NCBI GenBank assembly: GCA_948567375.1 | Contig: OX419756.1 | Location: 63,404,552 to 63,468,551, forward strand | Direction of reading: 5' to 3' | Source of the DNA: Lunularia cruciata | Taxonomy: Eukaryota; Streptophyta; Marchantiopsida; Lunulariales; Lunulariaceae | Length of the DNA stretch: 64,000 bases | Shown: piece by piece, positions 13,728 to 25,144 of the stretch | Position numbering within the stretch: position 1 is the first letter of the stretch | How the letters are laid out: each line of letters begins with the position of its first letter | Notes under the pieces: model-generated | Told to the model about the DNA's origin: nothing | The model's database searches: none | The model's input: the letters and a program-made list of their open reading frames with translations, nothing else | Position numbers and translations under genes: made by a program

Positions 13728-13776
13728 AGGATGGGAAGACCCTATCAAGCTACACAAAGATAAAACCAAAAAAGTA
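13728..13776 (-). repeat. Interspersed repeat fragment, inverted relative to 481-539
   Basis: The minus strand here reads like positions 481-539 of the plus strand. Both contain GCTTGAT, GGGTCTTCCCATCCTT and a TATGTGTG-like end. Two copies 13 kb apart in opposite orientation suggest pieces of an old dispersed element. The family was not identified. Confidence 0.5.
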
Positions 13777-14535
13777 AAAAATGAGTCTAAGCTCCAAAAA
13801 CATTAAAATAATGAATTCCCCAATTTGAAAGTTTATCCTCCAAAAGTTCTATCTCTACATGATACATCTAGTGCATTCTTTTATTCTAGACCTTGTTTAT
13901 GTATGTGTACATGTTGTGGTCAAATTGTTATGTTGCAAGCCTAATTTAAGCCACCAAGGAGTTAGCCCTTAAGGGAGGTAGAAATAAATAATTTTCATAT
14001 TTTAGTCCATAAATTATATTCACTCCCACTTTATTACCAATACTATTTCAATATGATCACTATGTATTAAAAGCTAACCTTAAGGGGATTGGTTATCACA
14101 TTGGTTTGGAGTTGATGTTGGACTTCATGCCTTCATTTGGAAGTGGACCAAAACTGACCTACTTTTGATTACTCACCACATCCCACATCAGATCCCATGC
14201 TTTGGAGGATGACTATATGACCTATCATTGGCTTATTGGTCTTAGCACACATATGTGGGAGATATCAAACCCTAAGGAAGACCCTAGAATACAAAAAAAT
14301 TGCACTAAAGTGGGAAAGGAGATTTCACTCCCCAAACAAGCTAACTACCAAGTTTGCAAAATAGTGTAGAAGAAGGGGGCAAGCTTCAAAGAACCATTAA
14401 AGGTGGTAGATCTTGAGCTCCACCTGACCCCAAACTATTAGTTCTTGCTCCTCAATCAAAGAAAGTGCTCAAGTGAGAAGCACTAAGGACATTCAACTTC
14501 CCACTTTCAAATTGGATAGGATTTTTTCAATAAGA

Positions 14536-14828
14536 GTTGAGAGATTGTTTGTAGGCGCTCAAAGTTGTATTCAAGAGGAATTGAGTGTATAGGGAGGTGA
14601 AATTGAAGGAAAAGTGTGATTTTGAAGGAGTAGACAAGTTCTTAAGGGGAAGTGATTTCCATAAAGTGAGTTCTTGAACTTCAAATCAAGAGAGAGGAGC
14701 AAAGTGATAGGCGCTATATTTTGCTCTCCATTATGAGTCTCAATTTCACTTAAAGGTGAGAGATTGTTTGCAAGAGCTCAAAGTTACATTTGAGAGGATT
14801 GAGAGTATGGGAGGTGAAATTGAAGGAT
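14536..14828. repeat. Degenerate direct repeat of about 72 bases
   Basis: Positions 14536-14612 and 14756-14828 share GAGAGATTGTTTG, GCTCAAAGTT and GGGAGGTGAAATTGAAGGA. The pair lies immediately left of the first family P LTR. It may be the remains of another LTR or of internal sequence. No reading frame is associated. Confidence 0.5.
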
Positions 14829-14856
14829 TGGAGTGAATTATATGAGCCGGCTTTTT

Positions 14857-15546
14857 TGTCGTGCATATATACATTGCTACACTACATACATCGCTGTCAA
14901 CTTCATACACTATAGAAGCAAAACTCACACATAAGTCATACATAGACTTTAAAGTGCCACAATAATTAGATTATTTACAACTCTCAAATCAACTCAACTC
15001 AGATCAATACTTGATCTGTCACTCTATAATTGCCAACAACTGGGCACTGATTATAGTCAGTGCCCAGTGTGTGGCTTGACTCTAGTTAAGAGAATCCAAG
15101 TGATGCTCACTGGCCTATGTCCACCATAGCTAGGAACTTGAAGGCTCAACATCAAAGAAGTGAGCTCTTTGGAGTTGCACTTTGAAAGTATACCCCTAGA
15201 TTCGAGCTAGGTCTGGAACCTTAATGGTCTCACTGACTACACACTTGATGGTGCAAAAGGTGCAAAGTGACGGTGGACTCCACCGTGAAGTTAGTACCCC
15301 AAACAAAAAATCTGACTATCGGAAAGTAGTCTATAGGAAACTGCTGAAATACATCTAACTACTATCAATGTGACCCTAGTTTCCAAGCAATCAAGATGCG
15401 ATACTACAAATGGCATGACAACTACCATGCGTACATACATTGCTACACAACATACACCGTTTTCAACAACATACACCGTTGTCAACATCATACACTTTAA
15501 AAGCACAACTCACATATAAGTCATACATAGACTCTAAAGTGCCATA
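14857..15546 (-). repeat. 3' LTR of family P copy A1
   Basis: This LTR is 690 bases long and, read on the minus strand, starts TATGGCACTTTAGAG (TGTGGCAC in copy A2) and ends GACA. The polypurine tract lies just inside, at about 15547-15562 (CCAGCTAGGGAGGC on the minus strand). The LTR contains an internal direct duplication: a segment of about 110 bases at 14857-14964 recurs at about 15426-15546, separated by about 460 bases. It aligns with the split A2 LTR at 17035-17493 plus 42847-43027. Confidence 0.75.
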
Positions 15547-15714
15547 ATTGCCTCCCTAGCTGGTGGTTAGGTCCCTCTAACTCCAAATAGCCATCTACTC
15601 CAAGTATATGGTATACCCTATGATGGGCAAAGATCAAAAGGCCGGGTGCTATGGAGCCCATTGTTAGTCATCTGTTTGCAATCTATACCATATAAAGAAT
15701 GAACTATCTATAGG

Positions 15715-16047
15715 TCAAGTACATTTAGGACATAACCACTATCCTTGAGGAACCACTGTGAGGGGAGGAGTCATACATACCATATGCCATCCTCTCAAAC
15801 AATGATCATATACTAATATAGTAGTAGCTCCACCAGAAGAGCCACATAACATATACCTCAAGCCTGCACGTACAAGAGCCAAACTTGGGTCTATAGTACC
15901 ATCAATGTTTAGGAGGTGGCATGGTGCACAATTGCGCACATGATCGTTCCAAACAACACCATCACATCCTTCCAACACAAGGACTCCAGATGGAAAAAAC
16001 TCATGCACTCTCAAAATAGTGCGGCCTGTCAAAACATCAAGTGTCAT
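15715..16047 (-). pseudogene. PHD-finger-like C-terminal module of family P pol, copy A1
   Basis: The minus-strand frame ends CMTPPLTVVPQG, stop, WLCPKC, followed by a genuine stop at 15715-15717. The motif resembles the second half of a PHD finger (Cys-x2-Cys-x4-His-x2-Cys, then PPL, VP-x-G/A, W-x-CP-x-C). In this copy the third metal-ligand Cys has become Tyr (VYDHC), and a TAG interrupts just before WLCPKC, so it is broken. It lies after the integrase core and before the 3' LTR, the place a chromodomain occupies in chromoviruses. PHD fingers usually read histone H3 tails. A targeting role is inference. Confidence 0.6.
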
Positions 16048-16395
16048 CGGTGTTGTTTGCTGTAGATATACATAGTCTCTTGGATGAAATCAACAGATTG
16101 AGGGTCTATAACCTCCTCCTCAAATGGTAGCATAGTGTAAGGTATCTCTATGCTAAGAAATTGCCAAGTTCTCAAAGGCCATCGACATCACTCTTTGAAA
16201 GATCTCTACCCGCTAAGAACATGCGCTCATCCATATATCTGGATCATCCAAGTCCAAAACTACACTAACATCTTGACAAATGGCTGTAGGTAAATCTAGA
16301 TCTTGTCCATAGAGTAGAAAGTAAAGAGAGAAGGATGCTAAGGAGGCTTGTTGGCTGAACCAATAGCCCATGGCCAACCAAGGTAATTGGAGATC

Positions 16396-16665
16396 CTAAT
16401 CTCCCAAGTGGCCTCTTTGCAAACCATACTTCCACAATCCTCTCTTCACCGTTTGAACCACTCTCTCTGCTAAGCCATCTACCTCAGGGTGATCTTGGGA
16501 TGTAGTATGATGATCAATCAAAGCCTTGTCACACAAGACCTGAAATTCTCCCAAGAACTCTGTACCTTGATCAGTCAAAACCTCAGTTGGTACACCAAAA
16601 TGACTAAGTAATTGATCCAGGAACGAGTAAGCTGTCCCTTCACTAGACTTGTCAAGAAGTGCCAC
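16396..16665 (-). pseudogene. Integrase core fragment of family P copy A1
   Basis: This frame of 89 residues contains the second catalytic Asp region (VLTDQGTEFLGEF) and the Glu region (EVDGLAERVVQTVKRGLW) of a retroviral-type integrase. The first Asp region lies upstream in a damaged frame. Further pol sequence continues leftward through stops to the PHD-like module. The copy cannot make an active enzyme. Confidence 0.85.
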
Positions 16666-17034
16666 TCACTCAATCCCACTTGGAGAAGTGCTCTACCATC
16701 ACCAAAACATACCGATGATGTCTCATAGTCAGCGGTTAAGGTCCAGCAAACTCCAAACTCCAACGGTAACTCAATCCCATGATAGGTAATGGGTGTAATT
16801 GTGGCATAAGAGCATTGAATGATGCTCTAACTTGGTCACAAACCACACATCTGGCAACAAACTACTATACCAGAGTCTACATACCGTGCCATCAATAGTG
16901 ACTCTAGAGTAAGCTATATGTACACTTTACTCCAAAATGTCCTAGCTCCTCATGAGTATGACAGACCAATTGTGGTCTCTAAGATGGAAGTGGTACTACT
17001 TGTACTCTACCATCCTTCCATACCTATAGAAGGT

Positions 17035-17493
17035 TGTCATGTGTATATACAATGATACAAAACGTACATTGTTGTCAACATTATACACTATAAAAGCACA
17101 ACTCACACATAAGTCATACATAAACTCTAAAGTGCCATAATAATCAGATCATTTACAACTCAAATCAATTGAACTTAGATCAATACTTGATTTGATCCTC
17201 AACAACTTGCCAACAATAGGGCATTGATTATAGTCAAGCCACACCCATTCTAGCTAAGGGCCTCTAGGTGACGCTCATCGGCTTTCTATCCATTCTAGCC
17301 AAGAATTCAAAGGTTCAACATCAGAGAAGTGAGCTCTCTGGAGCTACACTTCTAGGGTATACTCTTGATTTTGACCTAGGTCTCATCCCAATGGTCTTGC
17401 TGATAGCACACCCAACCGTGCGGATGGCGCAAGTGACGGTGGGCTCCACCATGAAGTTAGTACCCTAAACACAAAATCTGACCATTAGCAAGT
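17035..17493 (-). repeat. 3' LTR of family P copy A2, left piece
   Basis: This piece aligns with A1 LTR positions 14857-15315 and then stops where a family G element begins. The missing part of the LTR resumes at 42847 in register. The five bases left of the LTR are AAGGT, the expected target duplication for the insertion of A2 into A1. Confidence 0.75.
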
Positions 17494-18209
17494 TGTGGTG
17501 CCCACATTTTTTGTTCTTTTTGGTTTATTAGTATTTGGGAGAAGAAGTAAACAAAGAAAGCTGAATTGTGAAAGAAGGAATGGACATGAGTGACTTTGAA
17601 GGAAATCCAAAGAAGTTGAGATTGGGTCTGATGATGGAGGTACTCAGGAGAGGGGTACAAAGAAAGAAGTCCAAAGAGCATCATCTTCGGATGGGGAAGC
17701 AAAGGCCGATATGAAGACCTTCTAACAACCTTGGTACATGGCAAGAAAGTACACTTCAAGAAATGGCGGAGTTAGAAGAAGCATGTCTTGACAGTTATAG
17801 GACAACAACACACAAAAGAAGAGGAAGTCGATTTTGAAATTGATTGAAGAATGACTACAATTTGGGGTAATATAAAATTGCAATTGCATAGGGACAAGTT
17901 GAATATGTCAAGTAGATTCCCAATCCCTCTGAGTAGTTGTCTTGTAGTAATGCGTGTCAGGAAGCCAATTGAGAGTGAAATTTTCTTAAATCCAAAAGGG
18001 GTTAGAGTGTCTCGTCCAGGAGAAGGAATAATTTTCCAGTGCCAAAGAACAAGAGAGCAAATCATGGAAAAGAAGGTCCTGAATGCTCTGGCAGTGCAAA
18101 GTTTTGCAATTTGTAGGTTAGATGTTGTAGCAAGGATCAAAGTCTTGAACAAACTTCATATTACCTTTTTAGCATGGAACTGGAATTTCAATTTCCTAGG
18201 AGTCATGGC
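17494..18209 (+). mobile_element. Family G solo LTR S0, left piece
   Basis: S0 starts TGTGGTGCCCACATTTTTTG, the sense start of family G LTRs. It carries the first part of the LTR ORF and is cut at 18209 by the family M element Ma. The right piece is 41344-42841. Flanking five-base targets are CAAGT (17489-17493) and AAAGT (42842-42846), four of five matching. The two pieces total about 2.2 kb against 3.7 kb in other copies, so about 1.5 kb was lost at the Ma junction. Confidence 0.8.
17851..18209 (+). pseudogene. Family G LTR ORF, N-terminal fragment in S0
   Basis: The frame starts MTTIWGNIKL and runs about 119 codons to FLAWNWNFNFLGVM, where element Ma is inserted. The end of this piece matches the MSSNF-type ORFs in S3b and S4 (RLDVIARIKVL, then AWNWNVSF). 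The first about 80 residues differ from them, so S0 and S1 represent a second ORF subtype. The start codon lies about 357 bases into the LTR. Confidence 0.7.
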
Positions 18210-18901
18210 TGTAACACCCATTTGTGCATGTGTGTGGTATTGTGATATTTAGCTTGGTATTACAAGTACTTAAGAGATATTATTTATATAGAAAGAAAGG
18301 ATGGTTCTATATTAGTCATGGTTAGCTAAAGTTAGTCATAGCTAAGATAGAGGGGACCTTAATTTAGAGGAAGTAGAAAAGATGAGCACCACTATTTTGG
18401 ATTTTAGTGTGTTGACTTGGTATTATTCCTAGGTGTTTGGCTTTGAGGAAAGAATTGAGAACTCGTGGGCCCACAAGTCTTTTTTGTTTTGGATTCTTCT
18501 TTAGTCCAAGGATAGCCCATGTGAAGGAATCCTTGACTTGGTGGTTGGGTCAATCTAAGATCACATGCTAATGGAATATGCCCATGTGAATGGATATTCC
18601 TTTCTACTTTTTGATTGTACTTGACTTTTAGCCTAGTAACTTGAGTTACTCTAGTAATTAATAACTTTGGTGTGTAACTATTACACAAGTATATAAACAA
18701 GGGGTGAGGAGGTACTCATCATCCTTTCATTTGCAACTATCTCTCTCTCATTGAGTTCTCTAGTGAGCAATGTCTTGAGTCTTGGAGTGTTAGCCTTGGA
18801 GGAGTATGATGGAGTTGAGGTTCCTTGCCTTCTTAGTCCATGGTGCATTACCATAATAGCCATCAGAGGTTCATCATGAGTGAGAGACAAGCCGGTTCAC
18901 A
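18210..18901 (+). repeat. 5' LTR of family M copy Ma
   Basis: This LTR of 692 bases starts TGTAACACCC and ends CCGGTTCACA. It matches the LTRs of Mb (25145-25834 and 32261-32950) in reverse orientation, and the split 3' LTR of Ma. Confidence 0.92.
18690..18697 (+). promoter_or_regulatory. TATA box in Ma 5' LTR
   Basis: TATATAAA lies about 480 bases into the LTR and is conserved in Mb. Transcription would start about 30 bases downstream, giving a short R-U5 of roughly 170 bases before the PBS. Confidence 0.6.
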
Positions 18902-18905
18902 TTTT

Positions 18906-18924
18906 TGGTTCCGTTGCTGGGACC
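18906..18924 (+). promoter_or_regulatory. Primer binding site of Ma
   Basis: TGGTTCCGTTGCTGGGACC begins four bases after the LTR end and fits the 3' end of a tRNA ending GGAACCA. The Mb site (32238-32256, minus strand) reads the same except CCGAGACC at its end. The exact tRNA was not determined. Confidence 0.7.
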
Positions 18925-19789
18925 TCTCTAGAAGGTAAGATAATGTTCCGCGTTCAATTTACATTAGGCAAAAGGAGGCTATGAGAGCTCACTTGGAGAG
19001 AACATTAGGAGAAGAGAGGGCTGAACTTATGTTAGACAACTAAGATCCATTTTTATACCATGTAGTTCATTATGATGTCTTTGAGGTGATTTTGTACATC
19101 TTATACACATGAGAAGATTTGGAGAGATTGTGTGAGGTGGATTGCAGATTTTGAGGATTAAGGTAATTGTGGGCAAAATATCAAGTTTGAGATCTGAACT
19201 TGAAATTTCTACACATGATAGCTTGGGTTATCTTTCAGTTAGTAAACTTAGAATTATTGTGAGAGCTATTATGCGCATTGGGCTAGAATTTATGAAAGTT
19301 GATAGGGTAAACTACTCACGCAACTACATGCTCTCTAGAAAATTTTACAGAGTCTGCCATTTCGTTAATTTTTAGTGGATTGTTGTGAAACTTTTCAAGA
19401 AAATTTAGTATGTTATATCTTACCTTTTGACACAAAAATTAGAGAGAGATAATTTTTGAGCAGGGAGTTATGAGTTTTTGAAGTGAGGGGGTGGTTTTTA
19501 GACCAAATCTGAAATATATGTGCTGAATAGAAAGGTGTCTAGGCCAAATGGCTTGATGAAAAGATCTGAAATTTTGCAAGGAGTATCACATTGGAGTTGT
19601 GATCACATGTAATAAATTTCAAAGGACTTTCACATACTCTTTGAGAGATCTAAGTGAAATTGTGAGGAAAGGTCAATTATGCATAGTGGGGATCTCATGC
19701 ATGAGGATTTTGAGAGCAACAAAAAGCATGTTTGAGTGTTTAGATTCATCTTGGGAACATGGAGGGTCACCAAGAGTGTAAATTAAGAC

Positions 19790-20224
19790 TATGCAAGGTT
19801 CCCAATGGTTTGAGGTGATTTTACGGGTGGATTTGAGGAAAAGAGAGTTTACAATAGAATTTGAAGAGAGTGTTGAGAGGATCCAAAAACCTACACCACT
19901 TGGAAGAAAGAGTGAGTCTAAGTGCTTTCTATGCGGAGAGAAGGGACATTAGGCAAATTCATGTCCATTGACCTTTGAGAGCAAGAGATTGAGAGAAAGG
20001 AGAGGCTTACTTGACTTGGGTTTGCATGTTGGACCTTCTTCACCAAGATTGGGAGGGAGAAGATCTAAGACCAAAGAGTTGTGTGAGGTTTGTGGAGTTG
20101 AAGGACTTCCAAAAGGACACGGGTGTAGTGGTGTAAAATCACTTTTGGAGACTTTGGCAAAGGATCTTGGAGAGAGTCTTTGTAACGCTACAGAAATAAT
20201 ACCACCTTCATCAGCTAGTTCTTA
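19790..20224 (+). pseudogene. Zinc-knuckle ORF upstream of gag (ORF0), copy Ma
   Basis: This is a basic, roughly 140-residue segment that precedes gag. It contains a CCHC knuckle (CFLCGEKGH, then SCP) and a second Cys/His cluster (CEVCGVEGLPKGHGCSG), and ends PPSSASS. A TAG right after the knuckle His breaks it. The Mb copy reads through this point. The upstream part (FTIEFEE...RIQKPTP) is reminiscent of the DUF4283 plus zinc-knuckle proteins of plant retroelements. That resemblance is by eye only. Confidence 0.6.
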
Positions 20225-20463
20225 AGATTAGTGATGGAGATAATCTTTCAACTTATGGATAAACTATCCATGAGGGTTTGATTAATATGCACTCTAGGAT
20301 TTGATGTTGCTATAGAAATCTTGGAGCAACCTGAGCCTTTTGTGTTCCCTAGGGTGGATTACTCTCAAATGGTGTTAGTCATGTACATACTCTATTAGTT
20401 ATAAAGTGAGAGAACAGAAAAGAGAAAAAAAATTGAGAGAAAGAAAGATAGTGAGAGGTTAAG

Positions 20464-21434
20464 ATGGGGAAACTTCCGGTTTTCTTTGGTAGGGATGGAG
20501 AAGATGTGGAGGCCTTGGTGAGAGACTTCAAGAGAGCTTGCATAGGAAGCAACAAGAGGAGGAAGAATGAGTGGGCCTCATTATTACCAGATTTCTTTGA
20601 GGATGCAACACTTACATGGTATGAGTCAGAATACCAAAAGAGAGAGAGAGGAGAGCTGAGGAAGAGGAGTCTTGGGAGACTTTGACTTCAACACTCATTA
20701 AGAACTTTTTTCTTGATGAGAGTAATGAGAGATTGATGAGTGGGGTTACCTTTCTCAAGGAAGGAGATGGAGAGAAAGTGAGGGTCTATGTGGAAAGAGT
20801 GGAAAAGTTAGAGTCCAAATTTTGCATAATATTGAGGAAGAGTGGGGATGATGTGGAGACTACTATGATTGGCATAGGAGCTATGCTCACCAAGAATTTT
20901 TTAGGAGGGTTGTGACCACAAATTAGAAGCAAGGTGAGATATGAGAAACCTTCTTCTTAGGTTGAAGCTATCAAGATCGCAATTCGTATGGAGGAGAGTT
21001 TGGAAGGGGATGAGAGTGATTTGGTGGTGAAGGAGGTTGTGCATCCTCCTCAAGGCTACAATTATGGTGGAACTTCTGATACTTTAGTGGCAAGGGTTGC
21101 ACCACAAGTAGTAGTTGCTCCAATTCTTGCCCCTCCACCAAAAGATCCACTTCAAACCATCACAGAACAACTTGCGGATCTCAAGATCAATGTGGTGCAA
21201 CTATAGGAGAAGAGAGAGGTGGATCAGAATGTAGGGAGAGGGCCTAGGAGTTATGGAAACTATCCATATAGAAGAGGCCAACCAGCTAACAATTTCAATG
21301 ATAGAAATTGTTTTGGTTGTGGAGGAAGAGGCCATGTCCAAAGGAATTGCCCAAATTCCACTGACCATGGAGGAAGGGGTTATGCGGGAGCCAATAGAGG
21401 GAAAGAGGGAGGTAGTGAAACCCAAGTGGCTCCT
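20464..21434 (+). pseudogene. gag (capsid and nucleocapsid), copy Ma
   Basis: The frame starts MGKLPVFFGRDGEDVEALV, a typical plant Ty3/gypsy gag start (WYESEYQKRERGE follows). It shifts frame near 20655-20682, then continues as LTSTLIKNFFLDESNERLM. Stops occur at about 20913, 20958 and 21204. The nucleocapsid knuckle CFGCGGRGHVQRNC is at 21309-21349. The same frame change occurs at the same place in Mb, so it predates both insertions. Confidence 0.8.
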
Positions 21435-22653
21435 CATCCAAACAAAGATAAGGGGATAGCATCCATAGATGTGGTTGAGAGCAAGTATGAGAAGGGAGAG
21501 TGCTCAAACTCCAAGAGTCTTAATTTGGAGCTTTTGGCACAAGAGAAGAAGAGAGCTCATTTTGCAAAGGATGTTCACTCTTCTCAAGGATTTACTCCAA
21601 GCAAGGATACTTTTACGTCTACTAGGAGCACTTGTACCTCAACGCCATCAACAACAAAGACTCCAAGGAAGAAGTTGAGGATAGAGGATTTCTTGATTTC
21701 AAAGCAACAATGGAACTACAATCTGTTGGAGGATGTTGGTAGTCACAAGGCTAACATCACAATGGGCCAATTGATTGCTTTGAACCCTACCTTGAGAAAG
21801 GAGCTTAGAGGTGGTTTAAGTTCTACAAGGAGCAAGAGGAAGAAGAAGGCAAAAGCTCAAGTATCAATGGGGGTGGTGGATGCCAAGCCAATACCATGGG
21901 AGGCTTGTGAATATGCCTCCAAGATTGATGTGAGAGTGAATGGTCACAACATCAAGGATGCATTGGTTGATGGAGGATCAACAGTAAATGCCATGTCAGA
22001 AAGATTGATGAAGAAGTTGGGTATGATACCCTCAAGACCTTCAACATTTGTGGTGAGCATAGCAAACAAGCAACAAGTTTGACCAATAGGGATGATGGAT
22101 AAAGTGGTAGTTTCGGTTATGAGAGTTCAAAATCTCATGACTTTCCAAGTGTTGAAGGATTCAAGCTATGACTTACTTCTTGGGAGGCCATGGTTGAGAG
22201 CAGCAAGCACAACTGATTGATGGCACAAAGGGTACTTGAGGATTGGGCCATCAAACCATAGAGTCATAGTTCTTGTGACTAACACCACCAACACTTCACA
22301 TTTAGATACACCATCTTCTGATTATTGGGAATCAAATTCTAAAAAAGGAGCTTCAAGTGTGGCCCCAAGCATGGAAGAGGAGACTTCCATGGAGGAGGAT
22401 GAATCTGAATCTAATTCAGATGTGTATCCTTTGTGTGCTATGGATCTTGCACCTAAGCTAGAGGTTTTGAAAGACCCAAATAAATCACCATTGACACTTG
22501 AGGAGGTAGAGAGAAGGTTATCTACCCTCAAGTATGGTCCAAATGTTACCAAGGAGGAGAAGGTGAGATTTGAGGAGATTTTCTGCAAGTTCATTTATGT
22601 GTTACAAGGATTTGAAGGAAGTCACCTTGGAGGAGCACAAGATAGAAGTGGAG
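21435..22653 (+). pseudogene. Protease and linker to RT, copy Ma
   Basis: An aspartic protease motif LVDGGSTVNAMSERLMKKLG lies near 21960-22020, followed after a TGA at about 22080 by DSSYDLLLGRPWLRAA, the usual C-terminal protease signature. The linker DPNKSPLTLEEVERRLSTLK leads toward RT and is cut at 22653 by S1. The last five bases, TGGAG, are the target duplication. Confidence 0.8.
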
Positions 22654-23451
22654 TGTGACAACATGGCAAATATCACTTTTGTTGTAATCGGGTAAGTAAA
22701 GTTCATTCCCGCAAAGATACTATACAAAAATGTCCAAATACAAAGTCAAAAGTCACAATTGTAGTTCTTCTTGGTTGCTTCTTTAATCTCTTAAGTAGAA
22801 ACTGCACCCAAAAGAGAGTAACAAGTTCACAATCTTGACAACTTGCACGAATACACACACATAATCACATCATAGCAAATTCTGTCCAAACAACTCTTGA
22901 TTGTGATGATTCAGATTCTCCCAAAGACAACACTTCACTATGAAGAACGATTTTGCCTAAGAATTGTGTTCCACCCCTCCACTGAAGGCACAACTTCCTT
23001 GATAGAAATTGCTTCACATCAACTTTGTGCTGCACTCACAAATGCAGAATACTACCAACACTACAGTTCCTCTCAGATCTGTCAAGGCATTGCTCCGATG
23101 CACTTCACTCAGGATCAAACACATAGAATGAAGATCAAGGCTGCAGATTCCAACATCCACAGACATAGTGACTTGCTCTTTGGAATTCTCCACACACTCA
23201 CAACTACAAACACAAAATTGACAATTGGAATTAAGCTTAAGCGACAAGCACTAAGAACAACACTTCGCTTTATCTATCTTCAGAAATATGAATACTGAAC
23301 AACATAGGACTACAAATGCTTCACTTAAATACTGAAGCAAATGGCAGACCTGCCTACCTAGGCACCGCTTCGTGACATCTTTTCCTACCTGCAGATCCCA
23401 AGTGATAGTCTATCTCTTCATATTTGCCTCTTCCTATCTCAAAATTGATAC

Positions 23452-25144
23452 TTATCCCAATCCAATGTCTACCTCATCATCGGCTTCCAAACCCAATGAT
23501 CTTCCTACTACTTCTCCTTCTTTGGGTATAGCTAATTCTACCAATTCCTTCACTAATTCTACGACTTCTACACTAGGAACTACAATTGAGCTCAAGAGTG
23601 ACTTGTCCAACTTTCTATCTCTTGACCCACTCTTCTCTAATGTGTCAAATAACAAGTCCAATGACACTTGAATTCCTATTTTTGCGACATCAGGTTTCTT
23701 CTCCACGGTCACACTACTCCGAATCTTGTCTAACTCTGAATTGACTAAATCTAATCTAAGACTAACATTGTTCTCTACTTCTAACATTTTCCTATCTACG
23801 CGTTCTCTCAATTGGATCAACAAGGTGTTCATGTCCTCATCCTTAACTTTTCTCTTCTGAGTTTCCTGCACAAGTAACTTCAACTCATGTAGGCGGGCTT
23901 CTTCCAATCTCCTTTCAGCCTTTGTGCTTAAGATTGCTCTCAACTTCCCCGCAACTTCTCCCACTGATTCCGATGCATATCCTTGAGAACACTCTACCTT
24001 CAACTCTTTGCGGTACATCTTCAACTCATCTTCGTACTCCGCAGCAAGCATCTTCTTCTCCTCTACATACTGCATGCTCTGCCTTTCCGCGCTCTTGACA
24101 AGTTCTTGTAATCATTCCTCTTCTTCTTGCCTGGCTGCCAACTCTCTCTACCATGCTTGATCTTTCGCTGCTGCACTCTTCTTCAAACTATCCAACTCCT
24201 GCTCCATTACCATGGTCATCGCCTTCAAATGAACATTCTCGATGTGCACATCACTCACTTCCTCCTTCATCTTGTTGAGCCACATTGCTTGTTCCATTAA
24301 TTCTCCGGCTCGCCTCTACATTTCCTTCTCTTTTACTTCGCAACTTTCTTGTAACATGGTAAGAGTCTTCTTTGTCAAGCCTTCCTCTCCAAAGTTCTTC
24401 CACTTCCTCACTTCTTTGGACTTGTTGCTCCTGCAACTCCTTCACTTCACTCATCAAATACATCACCACCTGCAACTCGTTCATCCTCTTCCTACAATCT
24501 TGGGGAATTACCTTCCGATGATCCTTTAGTATCTCTAGCAAGGGTGTGACCACCTTTGTCAAATACAATATCCCGCCAAAGTTCTCTTCCTCTTCATTGC
24601 CATCTTTGTCTTGAGTCTTCACCTCCGTCATCGGCTCCTTCATCCAAAGTCGCGATCTTTGTATCTTCATTGTTTCAGTACTTTCTTCATCTTGGCCTCT
24701 TGAACTTGGCCCCATGAAATCTCCTCTTTCTCTTCTGGTCTTGGCTTATTCACCACCATCGCCTGACAAGCCTCACTGACCGCCACCAATTGCTACACTT
24801 CTGGCTCCCCATCGCTATCACTCCTGGACTCCTCACTTTTTAAGGTGAGCTCCTCTTCTTTAGATTCCTCCTCTCGCGACTCGGTTTCTTCCCCAAACTC
24901 CGATCCCGATGATGCATCTTTTACCATCTTCATAGTCTTTAAAATTAGCCGCCGAGTCTTTCTTTGCATGGGAGGTGACCTTGCTTCTTCAGGTTTGCCA
25001 TGTTTCTTCATCTCCGGACTAGTAATTTCTTCAACCTTCCACTGTCCGGTCTTTGAGAAATATTCATTGTTTGCTCAAAGATGCAGCATATACTGGCGCT
25101 CTTCCTTGTCTACTTCCCGTTGTAAATCTGGATGAACGTGGGAC
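23452..25144 (-). pseudogene. Family G LTR ORF in S1, C-terminal part
   Basis: This piece begins at the Mb insertion with HPDLQREVDKEE-type sequence. It passes through an acidic/basic linker and a long coiled coil (KLRAILSTKAERRLEEARLH, then VDRKMLEVENNVSLRLDLV) and ends EADDEVDIGLG with a stop at 23452. Several stops and frameshifts are present. The C-terminal tail motif is shared by every family G copy in the window. Confidence 0.75.

Larger units (their letters stand above)
10240..14856. other. AT-rich block without genes
   Basis: Composition becomes strongly AT-rich around 10240 and stays so to about 14000. No open frame of note occurs apart from those through the TA repeat. The block holds a (TA)n run, an ATTT run, a 44-base hairpin, and two repeat fragments near its right end. 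It could be a heavily decayed transposon, but no termini or coding traces support naming one. Confidence 0.5.
14857..17034 (-). mobile_element. Family P Ty3/gypsy copy A1, 3' part, interrupted by copy A2
   Basis: On the minus strand this copy reads integrase, PHD-like module, polypurine tract and 3' LTR. Its internal sequence stops at 17034 in the part of pol just upstream of the integrase zinc region. That is the exact point at which a second family P LTR starts (TGTCATG at 17035). The homologous uninterrupted sequence in copy A2 lies at about 44450-44512. The remainder of A1, including gag and 5' LTR, should lie beyond the right end of the window. Confidence 0.75.

Noticed and set aside
22654-25144. 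S1 as the 5' LTR of a full-length element together with S2
   Set aside because: S1 and S2 each have their own exact five-base target duplication (TGGAG and CATTT), so they are separate insertions.
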